Shown: one piece after another, positions 1-6,444 of the stretch | How the letters are laid out: the number at the start of each line of letters is the position of its first letter | Numbering within the stretch: position 1 is the first letter of the stretch | Source: an uncultured Ectothiorhodospiraceae bacterium | Lineage (GTDB): Bacteria > Pseudomonadota > Gammaproteobacteria > UBA9214 | Assembly: GCA_947258515.1 (NCBI GenBank) | Contig: CAMYIO010000017.1 | Span: 1 to 38,033 of the forward strand | Direction of reading: 5' to 3' | DNA length: 38,033 nucleotides | The notes under the pieces: model-generated | Databases searched by the model: none | What the model was told of the DNA's origin: nothing | What the model saw: the letters and a program-made list of their open reading frames with translations, nothing else | Translations under genes and position numbers: made by a program

Positions 1-840
1 GATACCATTGAAGGCCGTGACAATGCCTTCAAGGTTGATCTCGCCGACGTCGTCACCGAAGCCTTCCTCTTCCAGTTCAATACGACTGGCTGCTATGGAG
101 GTTGCCGTTCCCAGTATGCCCTCGACCTCGACATACTGGCCATCGGCTACCGTACCCGGCAAGTCCTCAAACTCGGTTGTGCCATCAAAGGTAACGGTGA
201 TGCCACCCAGCATGAAGGTAAAATTACCATCAAAGCCGCCGACATCCCCCTTGATCTCTACGTCACTGACACCCAGGACCAGCACTCCATTTTTCTCCAC
301 GCGGGTAGCGAGCAGCTGGCCGACTGCATCAAAATAGCCGCTGACTTCCAGCAAATCATTTTTCGCAAGGCTGTCGTAGTCTGTTTGTTCGTACACCGTT
401 GAGTTGCGGTCAACCACCACCGTGACATTGAAAATAGCAAAGGTCTTCGTCACCCCGTCGAGGTCTTCCACGGGTGCGGCTGCCACCGGGCCCTCGATGT
501 CATTATCGTACTCAATGCTGTCTGCCGTACCGGTCACACCGTCAGCATTGACGGTACCGACAATGTTGACCACCATGCCGATTCCCAGCACCGTGTCGTC
601 ATCTGTGCCATTACTGATATCGGTCTGATCATCGACCGTGCGGCTTGCACCATCGGTTTCAAATTCGATGCCGTTGACGAAGACACTGCCAAAACCGGTT
701 ACAGAACCCGAGGTGATACCGGTACCGCCAATACCGCCACCGGCCACTGAACCGCCACCGCCGCCTCCGCAGGCAACGATGAGTGCGCTCAATACCAGCG
801 TGGCAACGACAATGAATCCTCTATGCATCTGCGTCATCAT
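1..840 (-). CDS. DUF5666-type lipoprotein, partial (3' end beyond window)
   Basis: An open frame of 280 codons runs from ATG at 840 to the window edge without a stop, so the C-terminus is missing. The N-terminus is a lipoprotein signal ending ALIVAC, followed by a poly-Gly stretch. The mature part begins ITSGSVTGFGSVFVNGIEFE, closely matching the start of the protein encoded at 1905-3365, so the two are paralogs. The rest is beta-strand-rich repeats of about 70 residues (VEVEG, GTVNADG, ATRIE), typical of DUF5666. A GGGGAG ribosome site precedes the start, and only 2 bases separate it from the stop of the upstream gene, so the two are co-transcribed. It is probably outer-membrane or periplasmic. 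The biochemical role is unknown. Confidence 0.85.
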   Translation of the reverse strand, partial: MMTQMHRGFIVVATLVLSALIVACGGGGGGSVAGGGIGGTGITSGSVTGFGSVFVNGIEFETDGASRTVDDQTDISNGTDDDTVLGIGMVVNIVGTVNADGVTGTADSIEYDNDIEGPVAAAPVEDLDGVTKTFAIFNVTVVVDRNSTVYEQTDYDSLAKNDLLEVSGYFDAVGQLLATRVEKNGVLVLGVSDVEIKGDVGGFDGNFTFMLGGITVTFDGTTEFEDLPGTVADGQYVEVEGILGTATSIAASRIELEEEGFGDDVGEINLEGIVTAFNGI

Positions 841-842
841 GG

Positions 843-1652
843 TTATGGCTCCCCGGATGAATCCTGTTCGTAATAATAAATACCCAGGCTGATCGTTTTC
901 CCCTGGTCGCTGCTGTTCTCCAGCTCATGTTCTGCATACTGTCTGTTCAATTGTTCCAGCAGCGTCTGCGCTTTTCTGGCTGACATTTTCCTGAGTTTGG
1001 TCAATGAATCCGGGTCTATGTTGTCGTACGAAACCTTGCGCTGGAACCGCAGCTCCCCGGGATCAGCCGTCATGTTGTGATCGATCGTCGTAATCAGCTC
1101 AAACACGTCACTCCCCAGGATGTCCAGTTTCTCGACCGGGTCACTGGCGGCCACATAAGCATGCTGTATCAGGCGGACATTGGCGTTGACCTGTTGCACG
1201 CTTCCTGCATCCACCAGCATGGAGAACATGGCCTTGGTCGGAACGTCACCGCTGTATTGCCTGACCAGTGCTTCAAATGAAGGGCTTTCCCCGTTCATTG
1301 GCAGGTCGGCCGGATTTCCGTCGTCATCAAGAAAGCTGGCGTTATTCATCCAGCCACTGATCACACGCACTGCCCGGTTATAACGCGCCTGGCTGGACGT
1401 ATCATCAGTCTGCTGCAATTCGTGCAATCGCTTGACCTCCTTGCGCGTTAATCCTGTCTGCGCCGAAACACGCGATACCGTCTGTTTCTTGCCCTCCGGT
1501 GAAAATTCATCGAAGGACACATCCACAAAGACTTTCTTCGTCAGCTCCGCAAATGCCCCGTGTGCAACACCGTTGCGTATCAGAATGCGTACCAGCGGTC
1601 GCAGTAGCAGTCGAATCGCAGAGAAGAGTGCATGCTGATGTTTTGTGCTCAT
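843..1652 (-). CDS. DUF6502-like protein
   Basis: This is a 269-residue soluble protein without a signal peptide. The N-terminal part (about residues 9-75) contains RPLVRILIRNGVAHGAFAELTKKVFVDV followed by a winged-helix-like stretch with TGLTRKEVKRL (a possible DNA-binding helix-turn-helix), as I recall for the DUF6502 family. I chose ATG at 1652; an upstream TTG at 1706 is in frame but less likely. The ribosome site is weak (AGGA abuts the start). It lies 2 bases upstream of the partial DUF5666 lipoprotein gene and diverges from the second DUF5666 gene, so it may regulate or accompany these lipoproteins. That role is inferred from the helix-turn-helix-like stretch and position only. Confidence 0.7.
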   Translation of the reverse strand: MSTKHQHALFSAIRLLLRPLVRILIRNGVAHGAFAELTKKVFVDVSFDEFSPEGKKQTVSRVSAQTGLTRKEVKRLHELQQTDDTSSQARYNRAVRVISGWMNNASFLDDDGNPADLPMNGESPSFEALVRQYSGDVPTKAMFSMLVDAGSVQQVNANVRLIQHAYVAASDPVEKLDILGSDVFELITTIDHNMTADPGELRFQRKVSYDNIDPDSLTKLRKMSARKAQTLLEQLNRQYAEHELENSSDQGKTISLGIYYYEQDSSGEP

Positions 1653-1732
1653 TCCTGTACCAATTGTACCCGCGTGTTTAGAGGTGACTGCATGACTACG
1701 CGTCAATCTTTTATCCCGAAAACCGGCGGTAT

Positions 1733-1748
1733 TGTGAACATGATCACA
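1733..1748. promoter_or_regulatory. CRP/Vfr-type operator TGTGA-N6-TCACA
   Basis: The sequence TGTGAACATGATCACA is a perfect match to both half-sites of the cAMP receptor protein consensus with the canonical 6-base spacer. It lies between the divergent genes starting at 1652 (minus) and 1905 (plus), 81 bases from the first and 157 from the second, so it could serve either or both. The call rests on the motif alone. Confidence 0.65.
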
Positions 1749-1807
1749 TTACTGCCAAAGAGTTCAGCCGCGACGTTAACAGACATGATAGCATCAATCT
1801 CAATATT

Positions 1808-1823
1808 TGGGAAATATTTCCCA
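1808..1823. promoter_or_regulatory. Perfect 16-bp palindrome, possible operator
   Basis: TGGGAAATATTTCCCA reads the same on both strands. It lies 82 bases upstream of the ATG at 1905 in an AT-rich stretch, on the downstream side of the CRP-like site. Its position suits an operator for the DUF5666 lipoprotein gene. The cognate regulator is unknown. Confidence 0.4.
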
Positions 1824-1904
1824 CCTAAATAACGCAATTATTCAACCATTACGTGTAATTAAGCATTTTTTTATGTTTTTTAACAGGATATTTAGGGGTA
1901 AGCC

Positions 1905-3365
1905 ATGAATGAAAAGCTGAAAATCACCACCGTTTCTCTCGCTATTGCCGGCGTTATCGGCCTCACCGCCTGTGGTGGCGGAGGCAGTGGATCTGAGGGC
2001 AGCACGGCGACGAGCGGCAGCATAATCACCTCCGGCGTGGTCACCGGTTTCGGCAGCGTGTATGTAGATGGCGTGGAGTTCGAAACCGATGACAGCAGTT
2101 TCTCGCTGGATGACGGCGATGACGGCATAGAAGACGAAGACGGACTGGCCGTCGGTATGGTCGTGACGGTCACTGGAACGGTGCACGCGGATGGCAAGAC
2201 TGGCACCGCCAAACATATCGAGTTTGATGATGAACTCGAAGGCATCGTCAACGCCAATAATGTTGCCGCAGATGGCACCGGCACAATGACAGTCATGGGA
2301 CAAACCGTCATCGTCGAATCCACCAGCGTCTTTGAAAGTGACGTTGCCGCCATTGACAGCGTGGACAAGGTTGCCACCGGTAATGTCGTCGAGGTCAGCG
2401 GCTTCTCAACGGGCGACGGAACGGTCTTTGCAACACGTATAGAAGTAAAGCTGGCTACACATGGCGGGGAAGAAATCGAGGTCAAGGGCATTATCAGCAA
2501 CCTTGCGGCCGGCACGTTTGACCTCGGTGGACTGACGGTCGATTTCAGCAGCGCGCTGTTTGACGACAGCCTCCCCGACGGCACGCTCAGTGACGGCCAG
2601 TATGTCGAAGTAAAGAGCACCGCCGGTTTCAACCTTGATGATGAACTCATCGCCAGTGAGATTGAACTGGAAGATGACGGTGACATGGACCTGGACGGTG
2701 ATGAGGGTGACGATGTGGAGTTAAACGGTATCGTTACCGTAGTAAACTCGGACACGGCATTCGAGATCGGGGGTCATACAATCATCATTACGGACAGCAC
2801 CTCGATCGAGCACGGCAATGCCGGTGACATAATGGTCGGTGTCTATCTCGAGGCGGAAGGCGAACTCAATGCCGAGGGTGAATTACTGGCTGATGAAATC
2901 GAGCTGGGTATCGATGATGACACCGGGATGCAAGGTACACTTGAAGCGGTTAATGATCCACCCGGCAGCGTTACGCTGTTTGGCGTGACCATCCATGTCA
3001 CTGCCTCAACCCTGCTGATCGACAAACAGGATGAAGAAGGACTGCTGCCGGAACATTTTTTCGGCCTGGATGACCTGAACAGCGGTGATTACATTGAAGT
3101 CGATGCCCACCTTGAACCGGGCAGCGGCAAGCTGATTGCGGTGAAGCTGGAACGTGACGACGTCAATGGTGATGAAGACGAACTGGAGGGCACTGTGGAA
3201 AGCATAGCGGATGTCAATTCACTGGTGATTGCCGGTGTCACGGTGGACGTCAGCGGCATCGTTCTGCCGGCTGTTTCGGCGGGCGACGAAGTAGAGGTAG
3301 CCGGTAATTACAGCAGCGGCGCATCAGCCTTCATCGCCACAGCGCTTGAACAGGACGAAGAGTAA
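1905..3365 (+). CDS. DUF5666-type lipoprotein
   Basis: This 486-residue lipoprotein starts at ATG 1905 with AGGGG six bases upstream. The signal ends GLTAC (lipobox, Cys about residue 23) and is followed by a Gly/Ser linker. The mature protein is very acidic and built from about six beta-rich repeats (GVVTGFGSVYVDGVEFE, GTVHADGKTGTAKHIEFDD, ASEIELED and similar), which is the DUF5666 pattern. Its first repeat is almost the same as that of the divergent partial gene at 1-840, indicating duplication. Acidic loops rich in DDDGD could bind divalent cations, but no EF-hand is clear. Function is unknown; a cell-surface role is inferred. Two hairpins follow the stop. Confidence 0.85.
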   Translation: MNEKLKITTVSLAIAGVIGLTACGGGGSGSEGSTATSGSIITSGVVTGFGSVYVDGVEFETDDSSFSLDDGDDGIEDEDGLAVGMVVTVTGTVHADGKTGTAKHIEFDDELEGIVNANNVAADGTGTMTVMGQTVIVESTSVFESDVAAIDSVDKVATGNVVEVSGFSTGDGTVFATRIEVKLATHGGEEIEVKGIISNLAAGTFDLGGLTVDFSSALFDDSLPDGTLSDGQYVEVKSTAGFNLDDELIASEIELEDDGDMDLDGDEGDDVELNGIVTVVNSDTAFEIGGHTIIITDSTSIEHGNAGDIMVGVYLEAEGELNAEGELLADEIELGIDDDTGMQGTLEAVNDPPGSVTLFGVTIHVTASTLLIDKQDEEGLLPEHFFGLDDLNSGDYIEVDAHLEPGSGKLIAVKLERDDVNGDEDELEGTVESIADVNSLVIAGVTVDVSGIVLPAVSAGDEVEVAGNYSSGASAFIATALEQDEE

Positions 3366-3375
3366 AACCCGCTCT

Positions 3376-3422
3376 GGTGCGGGCACCCTGCCCGCACCGG
3401 TTTACCGGGCATTCCTGCCCGG
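3376..3422 (+). terminator. Tandem hairpins after DUF5666 gene
   Basis: A 9-bp perfect stem (3376-3384 with 3390-3398, loop of 5) is followed by a 7-bp stem (3405-3411 with 3416-3422, loop TTCC). No long T run follows, so termination may be weak or work on both strands; the convergent gene ends at 3466. Confidence 0.55.
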
Positions 3423-3465
3423 CAAACAGTACTCACTTTTCTGGTCTGAAACCTGAAACACCGCG

Positions 3466-3918
3466 TCAGCGGGCAGTATTGACATCGTAGAAGATCGAAC
3501 GCAAGTCACTTTCCCAGCGATCAAAAAAGACCGGTGCAATCGCATCACCCGCAATCTCGGCATACCGTTTCGGATTGATGGTCACCAGGATGGTCTGATC
3601 ACCTTCAGCAAAGATCGATATCTTCGGCGGCAGATACGGCGTCAGCTGCGGGGCCTTGTCGGTAAGCTCCCTGATCTCGTCTATTTTGCCGGCAAACACA
3701 ATGCGGTATTTGTCTGTCTTGTAACCCATACCGGTCAGACCGATATCGATACGCTGTACCCGTGACACGGTATAGCCATGAGCGGCAATGGACTCCTGCA
3801 ATGCCAGCATGGCTTCCGGGAATGCCAGCACGGACCGTGTCATAATCATGTCCTCGGCAATACCCGGTCTTGGCAGCAGCAACAAGGTAAACAGGATAAC
3901 GCCAGGTAAATGTTTCAT
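3466..3918 (-). CDS. Periplasmic DUF302 protein
   Basis: This 150-residue protein has a Sec signal peptide of about 21 residues (hydrophobic core ILFTLLLLP, cut after GIA). The rest resembles a DUF302 domain: an N-terminal segment on helix and strand (AMLALQESIAAHGYTVSRVQ) and a C-terminal ILVTINPKRYAEIAGDA matching the VATINPLYLSRL of the upstream fusion protein. Its ATG overlaps the stop of the upstream cytochrome-DUF302 gene by 4 bases (ATGA), so the two are translationally coupled and probably work together in the periplasm. DUF302 domains are known beside sulfur-oxidation and cytochrome genes, but the molecular function is not established. Confidence 0.75.
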   Translation of the reverse strand: MKHLPGVILFTLLLLPRPGIAEDMIMTRSVLAFPEAMLALQESIAAHGYTVSRVQRIDIGLTGMGYKTDKYRIVFAGKIDEIRELTDKAPQLTPYLPPKISIFAEGDQTILVTINPKRYAEIAGDAIAPVFFDRWESDLRSIFYDVNTAR

Positions 3919-4952
3919 AGCGTCGCATCCTCCAGTATCAGGGCATACACCTCGTGCATCTTCTCGCAGTACTCGCTGAGCTCAGCGTTGTTGAACAGGC
4001 GGCTCAGGTACAGGGGATTGATGGTTGCCACCGTTACCTTGCCGGCGACTTCGGTCACGGTGACCTGACATGGCAGGAACATACCGACACGCGGGTCGAC
4101 GGCGAGCGCCTCATAGAGAAACTTGAAGTTACAAAAGTGCAGGATCACTTCCGACGGGTCCTCCTCGCCCTCCCTGACGAGCCCGTGCTCGAGGGTGTCC
4201 TCCCGGATCAGGATAAAATTCTGGCTGACAATCGCATCCTTCAGATTTTCGATGGTCTCTTTCAGCGTATAGGGTGACTCGACCGAAATCGTGGTTTCCG
4301 CAACCGTCACCGCACGCTTCTCGGTCACCGGCAACTGCTTTTCCCAGGAGCGTACATAACTGACCAGATCGTCAATATCCTGCTCCGAAAGCCCATCTGC
4401 CAGAAAGGAGTCCATGGGGGTGCCAAGACGGCCGGTCTTCAGGGTATGCCTGATCATCTCGTCCGAGGCCGCCGCCAGGAAACCCGGATTGTTCAGCGCC
4501 GGAGGAGTAATCGGGAGGTCCCGCTTGCGCGAGAAGGTCACCCCGGTCCCCCGCCCGCCCTCACCCTTTTCACCGTGACAGTCGGCACACTCACTGGCAA
4601 ACAGCTGCTTGCCATGCTGTGCATCACCACGGATCGGCTCGTCCGAAAATTCAGGTGCCGGCTCTTTGGACCAGCTGCGTATAAAGCGCACAATGGCGTC
4701 TATCTGGGCATCACTGAGCTGGCTAAAGGCTGGCATCACCCGACCGGGACGCCCATGGCGGATGGTCATGCGCAGGAATTTATCATCAACGCTGTCCAGA
4801 AAGGATGGCAGTGACAGGGGCACACCGACACCGCCACCACCGGTATCGCCATGGCAGGCGGAACAATGCGCCGAATACAATTCCCCGCCCCTGGGTTCAC
4901 CCACAACGACAGTGGTTATTACCAGCAGCAGCAAGCCAATTATCAAATGCAT
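3915..4952 (-). CDS. Diheme cytochrome c with C-terminal DUF302 domain
   Basis: This 345-residue exported protein has a signal peptide (LIIGLLLLVITTVVVG), then two class I cytochrome c domains with CSACH at about residues 30-34 and CADCH at about 122-126. Each is followed by a Met candidate ligand (RVMPAF and TPMDSF). A DUF302 domain fills about residues 211-345. I prefer ATG 4952 to the adjacent GTG 4955 because GGA lies about 10 bases upstream of the ATG. It overlaps the next DUF302 gene by 4 bases. A divergent FNR-type box and a TATTCT -10 (5042-5037) lie upstream at class II spacing. It is likely a periplasmic electron carrier; its substrate or partner is not evident. Confidence 0.8.
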   Translation of the reverse strand: MHLIIGLLLLVITTVVVGEPRGGELYSAHCSACHGDTGGGGVGVPLSLPSFLDSVDDKFLRMTIRHGRPGRVMPAFSQLSDAQIDAIVRFIRSWSKEPAPEFSDEPIRGDAQHGKQLFASECADCHGEKGEGGRGTGVTFSRKRDLPITPPALNNPGFLAAASDEMIRHTLKTGRLGTPMDSFLADGLSEQDIDDLVSYVRSWEKQLPVTEKRAVTVAETTISVESPYTLKETIENLKDAIVSQNFILIREDTLEHGLVREGEEDPSEVILHFCNFKFLYEALAVDPRVGMFLPCQVTVTEVAGKVTVATINPLYLSRLFNNAELSEYCEKMHEVYALILEDATL

Positions 4953-5064
4953 CACTCTATCCAGTCGTCCTGTCTGTTGTGTAGATTCCCCAATGCAGCG
5001 AGTCTAGCCTGAACGGTCGAAGTTTCACCAGCGGGAAGAATATCCCTACAAATCTGACACTATC

Positions 5065-5078
5065 TTGACGCAGGTCAA
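5065..5078. promoter_or_regulatory. FNR/DNR-type box TTGAC-N4-GTCAA
   Basis: TTGACGCAGGTCAA is a perfect dyad of the FNR/DNR family lying between the divergent cytochrome-DUF302 and sulfur globule-type genes. Measured from its centre, a -10 of TATTCT (minus strand, 5042-5037) is at the exact class II distance, and GAAAAT (plus strand, 5101-5106) is also at that distance with four of six matches. Both genes may be controlled from this site. Confidence 0.7.
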
Positions 5079-5154
5079 TTTATTTCGCTGCTGTTTATCA
5101 GAAAATTGTCGCTGTCTCGATTAGACAAAATATTTGCTACAGGAGGAATTCTCT

Positions 5155-5571
5155 ATGAAAACATTGAAACTGACACTGGCAGCCGCCGCACTGACTGCGC
5201 TGGTCGCTCTTCCAGTCACATCCGCCCATGCGTGGGGCGGCTGGGGTCCCTGGGGTAACAGGGGCTACAACGACGGCTGGGGTGATGGCTGGGGCGATGG
5301 CCTCGGTGATTTCTTCGGTGATGGCGATTTCGGCTTCAACATGTATGGTAGTGGCAGCGGCCGCGGACATGGTCGTGGTCGTGGCTATGGCCGTGGTTAT
5401 GGTGATTACTATGGCCGTGGTTATGGTTACGGTGGTTATGGTCCTGGTTATGGCTATGGTGGTTATCCCGGCTATGGCTATGGCGGCTATCCGGGTTATG
5501 GCGTTGCGCCCTATGGCTACGCGGCACCGGTTGCACCCGCGGCACCCGCAGCACCGGCTGCAGCCCAGTAG
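5155..5571 (+). CDS. Sulfur globule family protein
   Basis: This 138-residue exported protein starts at ATG 5155 behind a strong AGGAGG (5141-5146). A signal peptide of 26 residues ends SAHA. The mature part begins with WGGWGPWGN, continues with [20 protein letters not shown], then a long Gly/Tyr/Arg region of GRGYG and PGYGYGGY repeats, and ends in PAAPAAPAA. The order of Trp/Gly, GD-rich and GY-rich parts matches the sulfur globule envelope proteins of purple and colourless sulfur bacteria (Sgp). These coat periplasmic elemental sulfur deposits, so the host probably stores sulfur. The divergent FNR-type box suggests oxygen- or NO-linked control. Alternative: another low-complexity Gly-rich surface protein. 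Confidence 0.8.
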   Translation: MKTLKLTLAAAALTALVALPVTSAHAWGGWGPWGNRGYNDGWGDGWGDGLGDFFGDGDFGFNMYGSGSGRGHGRGRGYGRGYGDYYGRGYGYGGYGPGYGYGGYPGYGYGGYPGYGVAPYGYAAPVAPAAPAAPAAAQ

Positions 5572-5584
5572 TATCAAAGCCTGA

Positions 5585-5615
5585 CCAGCGCGTGCGTTTC
5601 TTGCGCATGCGCTGG
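5585..5615 (+). terminator. 12-bp hairpin after sulfur globule-type gene
   Basis: The arms 5585-5596 and 5604-5615 pair over 12 bases with one wobble and a 7-base loop. No T run follows, so it may protect the 3' end of an abundant mRNA or give partial termination before the MlaC-like gene. Confidence 0.45.
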
Positions 5616-5712
5616 AATCAGGTGGCCGTCTGGTGTATAAGACGGAAGTCGCAGGCGGGCAATTGCCAGCCTGTCTTTCTTCCAAACACCCAGCGCAACT
5701 GCAGAGGCCTCA

Positions 5713-6312
5713 ATGAAAGCTAATCTACTGGCTGTTTTACTTGTACTCGTTTCCTCCATACTCGCACACACCGTCAACGCTGCACCTTACCGCTCTTATT
5801 ATCAAGCACCCCAGTCAGCAACCTCCGCACCGGAAAACATCGTCAGGACGGGCATTAACAAGCTGACCGCATTCATCCGCAATGGCGGCGCACAGAATCC
5901 CGAGCAGGCCAGGACCTTCCTGGAATCAGATGTGGCACCCTATTTTGACTTCAACTATATGGCCCGCTGGGCAGCCGGCCCCGCATGGCGGACCATGACA
6001 CCCGAACAGCGCGCGCGTCTGCAAGACAAGATTACCCTGGCCTTCATGACGACGCTGGCAGAGAAACTGACGAGCTACACCAACCAGCCTATCCGCTACT
6101 TCACACCACGCGGACAAGGCAGCGACGATGTCCGGGTCAGTGCCTGGATCATGCAGCCAAATGGCATCCCGACCAAGCTGGAGTTCCGTTTCTACAAGGG
6201 CAACAACGGCTGGAAGATCTTCGATGTAAAAGCCGGGGGCAACAGTGCCGTGGTCTACTACCGCCAGCAGTTCAGAAACCTGTACCGGCCCGGAATACAG
6301 AGTCGCTACTGA
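5713..6312 (+). CDS. MlaC/Ttg2D-like phospholipid-binding protein
   Basis: The 199-residue protein has a 23-residue signal peptide ending TVNA, then a domain with the MlaC signature: RTFLESDVAPYFDFNYMARWAAGPAWRTMTPEQRARL and a C-terminal WKIFDVKAGGNSAVVYYRQQF. MlaC proteins carry phospholipids between the outer and inner membranes. The other mla genes are not in the window, so this is an orphan copy, or it may act on quinones or lipids of another pathway. It is 141 bases downstream of the sulfur globule-type gene with a hairpin between, so partial read-through is possible. Confidence 0.8.
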   Translation: MKANLLAVLLVLVSSILAHTVNAAPYRSYYQAPQSATSAPENIVRTGINKLTAFIRNGGAQNPEQARTFLESDVAPYFDFNYMARWAAGPAWRTMTPEQRARLQDKITLAFMTTLAEKLTSYTNQPIRYFTPRGQGSDDVRVSAWIMQPNGIPTKLEFRFYKGNNGWKIFDVKAGGNSAVVYYRQQFRNLYRPGIQSRY

Positions 6313-6320
6313 GACACAGA

Positions 6321-6336
6321 CTGCCGGATGCGGCAG
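6321..6336 (+). terminator. Short GC-rich hairpin after MlaC-like gene
   Basis: CTGCCG and CGGCAG pair around GATG just after the stop codon. The stem is only 6 bp and no clean T run follows. A second dyad, AACTC-GATA-GAGTT at 6375-6388, lies nearer the next gene and may be an operator. Confidence 0.35.
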
Positions 6337-6444
6337 CAGGGTGGAGGTTTAAATATAGCTGCCTTGCTGCCGTTAACTCGATAGAGTTGCCCATGGATAC
6401 TGTCCGGGCTGCTCATTTCCGATCAGTCCAGGGGATACCCGGCA

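Noticed and set aside
1892-2755. A 287-codon Ser/Pro/Thr-rich frame on the minus strand
   Set aside because: It is the complement of Asp/Glu/Gly-rich repeats of the DUF5666 lipoprotein and has no ribosome site or recognisable domain.
5137-5685. Ile/Thr-rich and Met/Val-rich frames over the sulfur globule-type gene
   Set aside because: They are low-complexity products of the Gly/Tyr codon repeats; the plus-strand frame with signal peptide and AGGAGG is the real gene.
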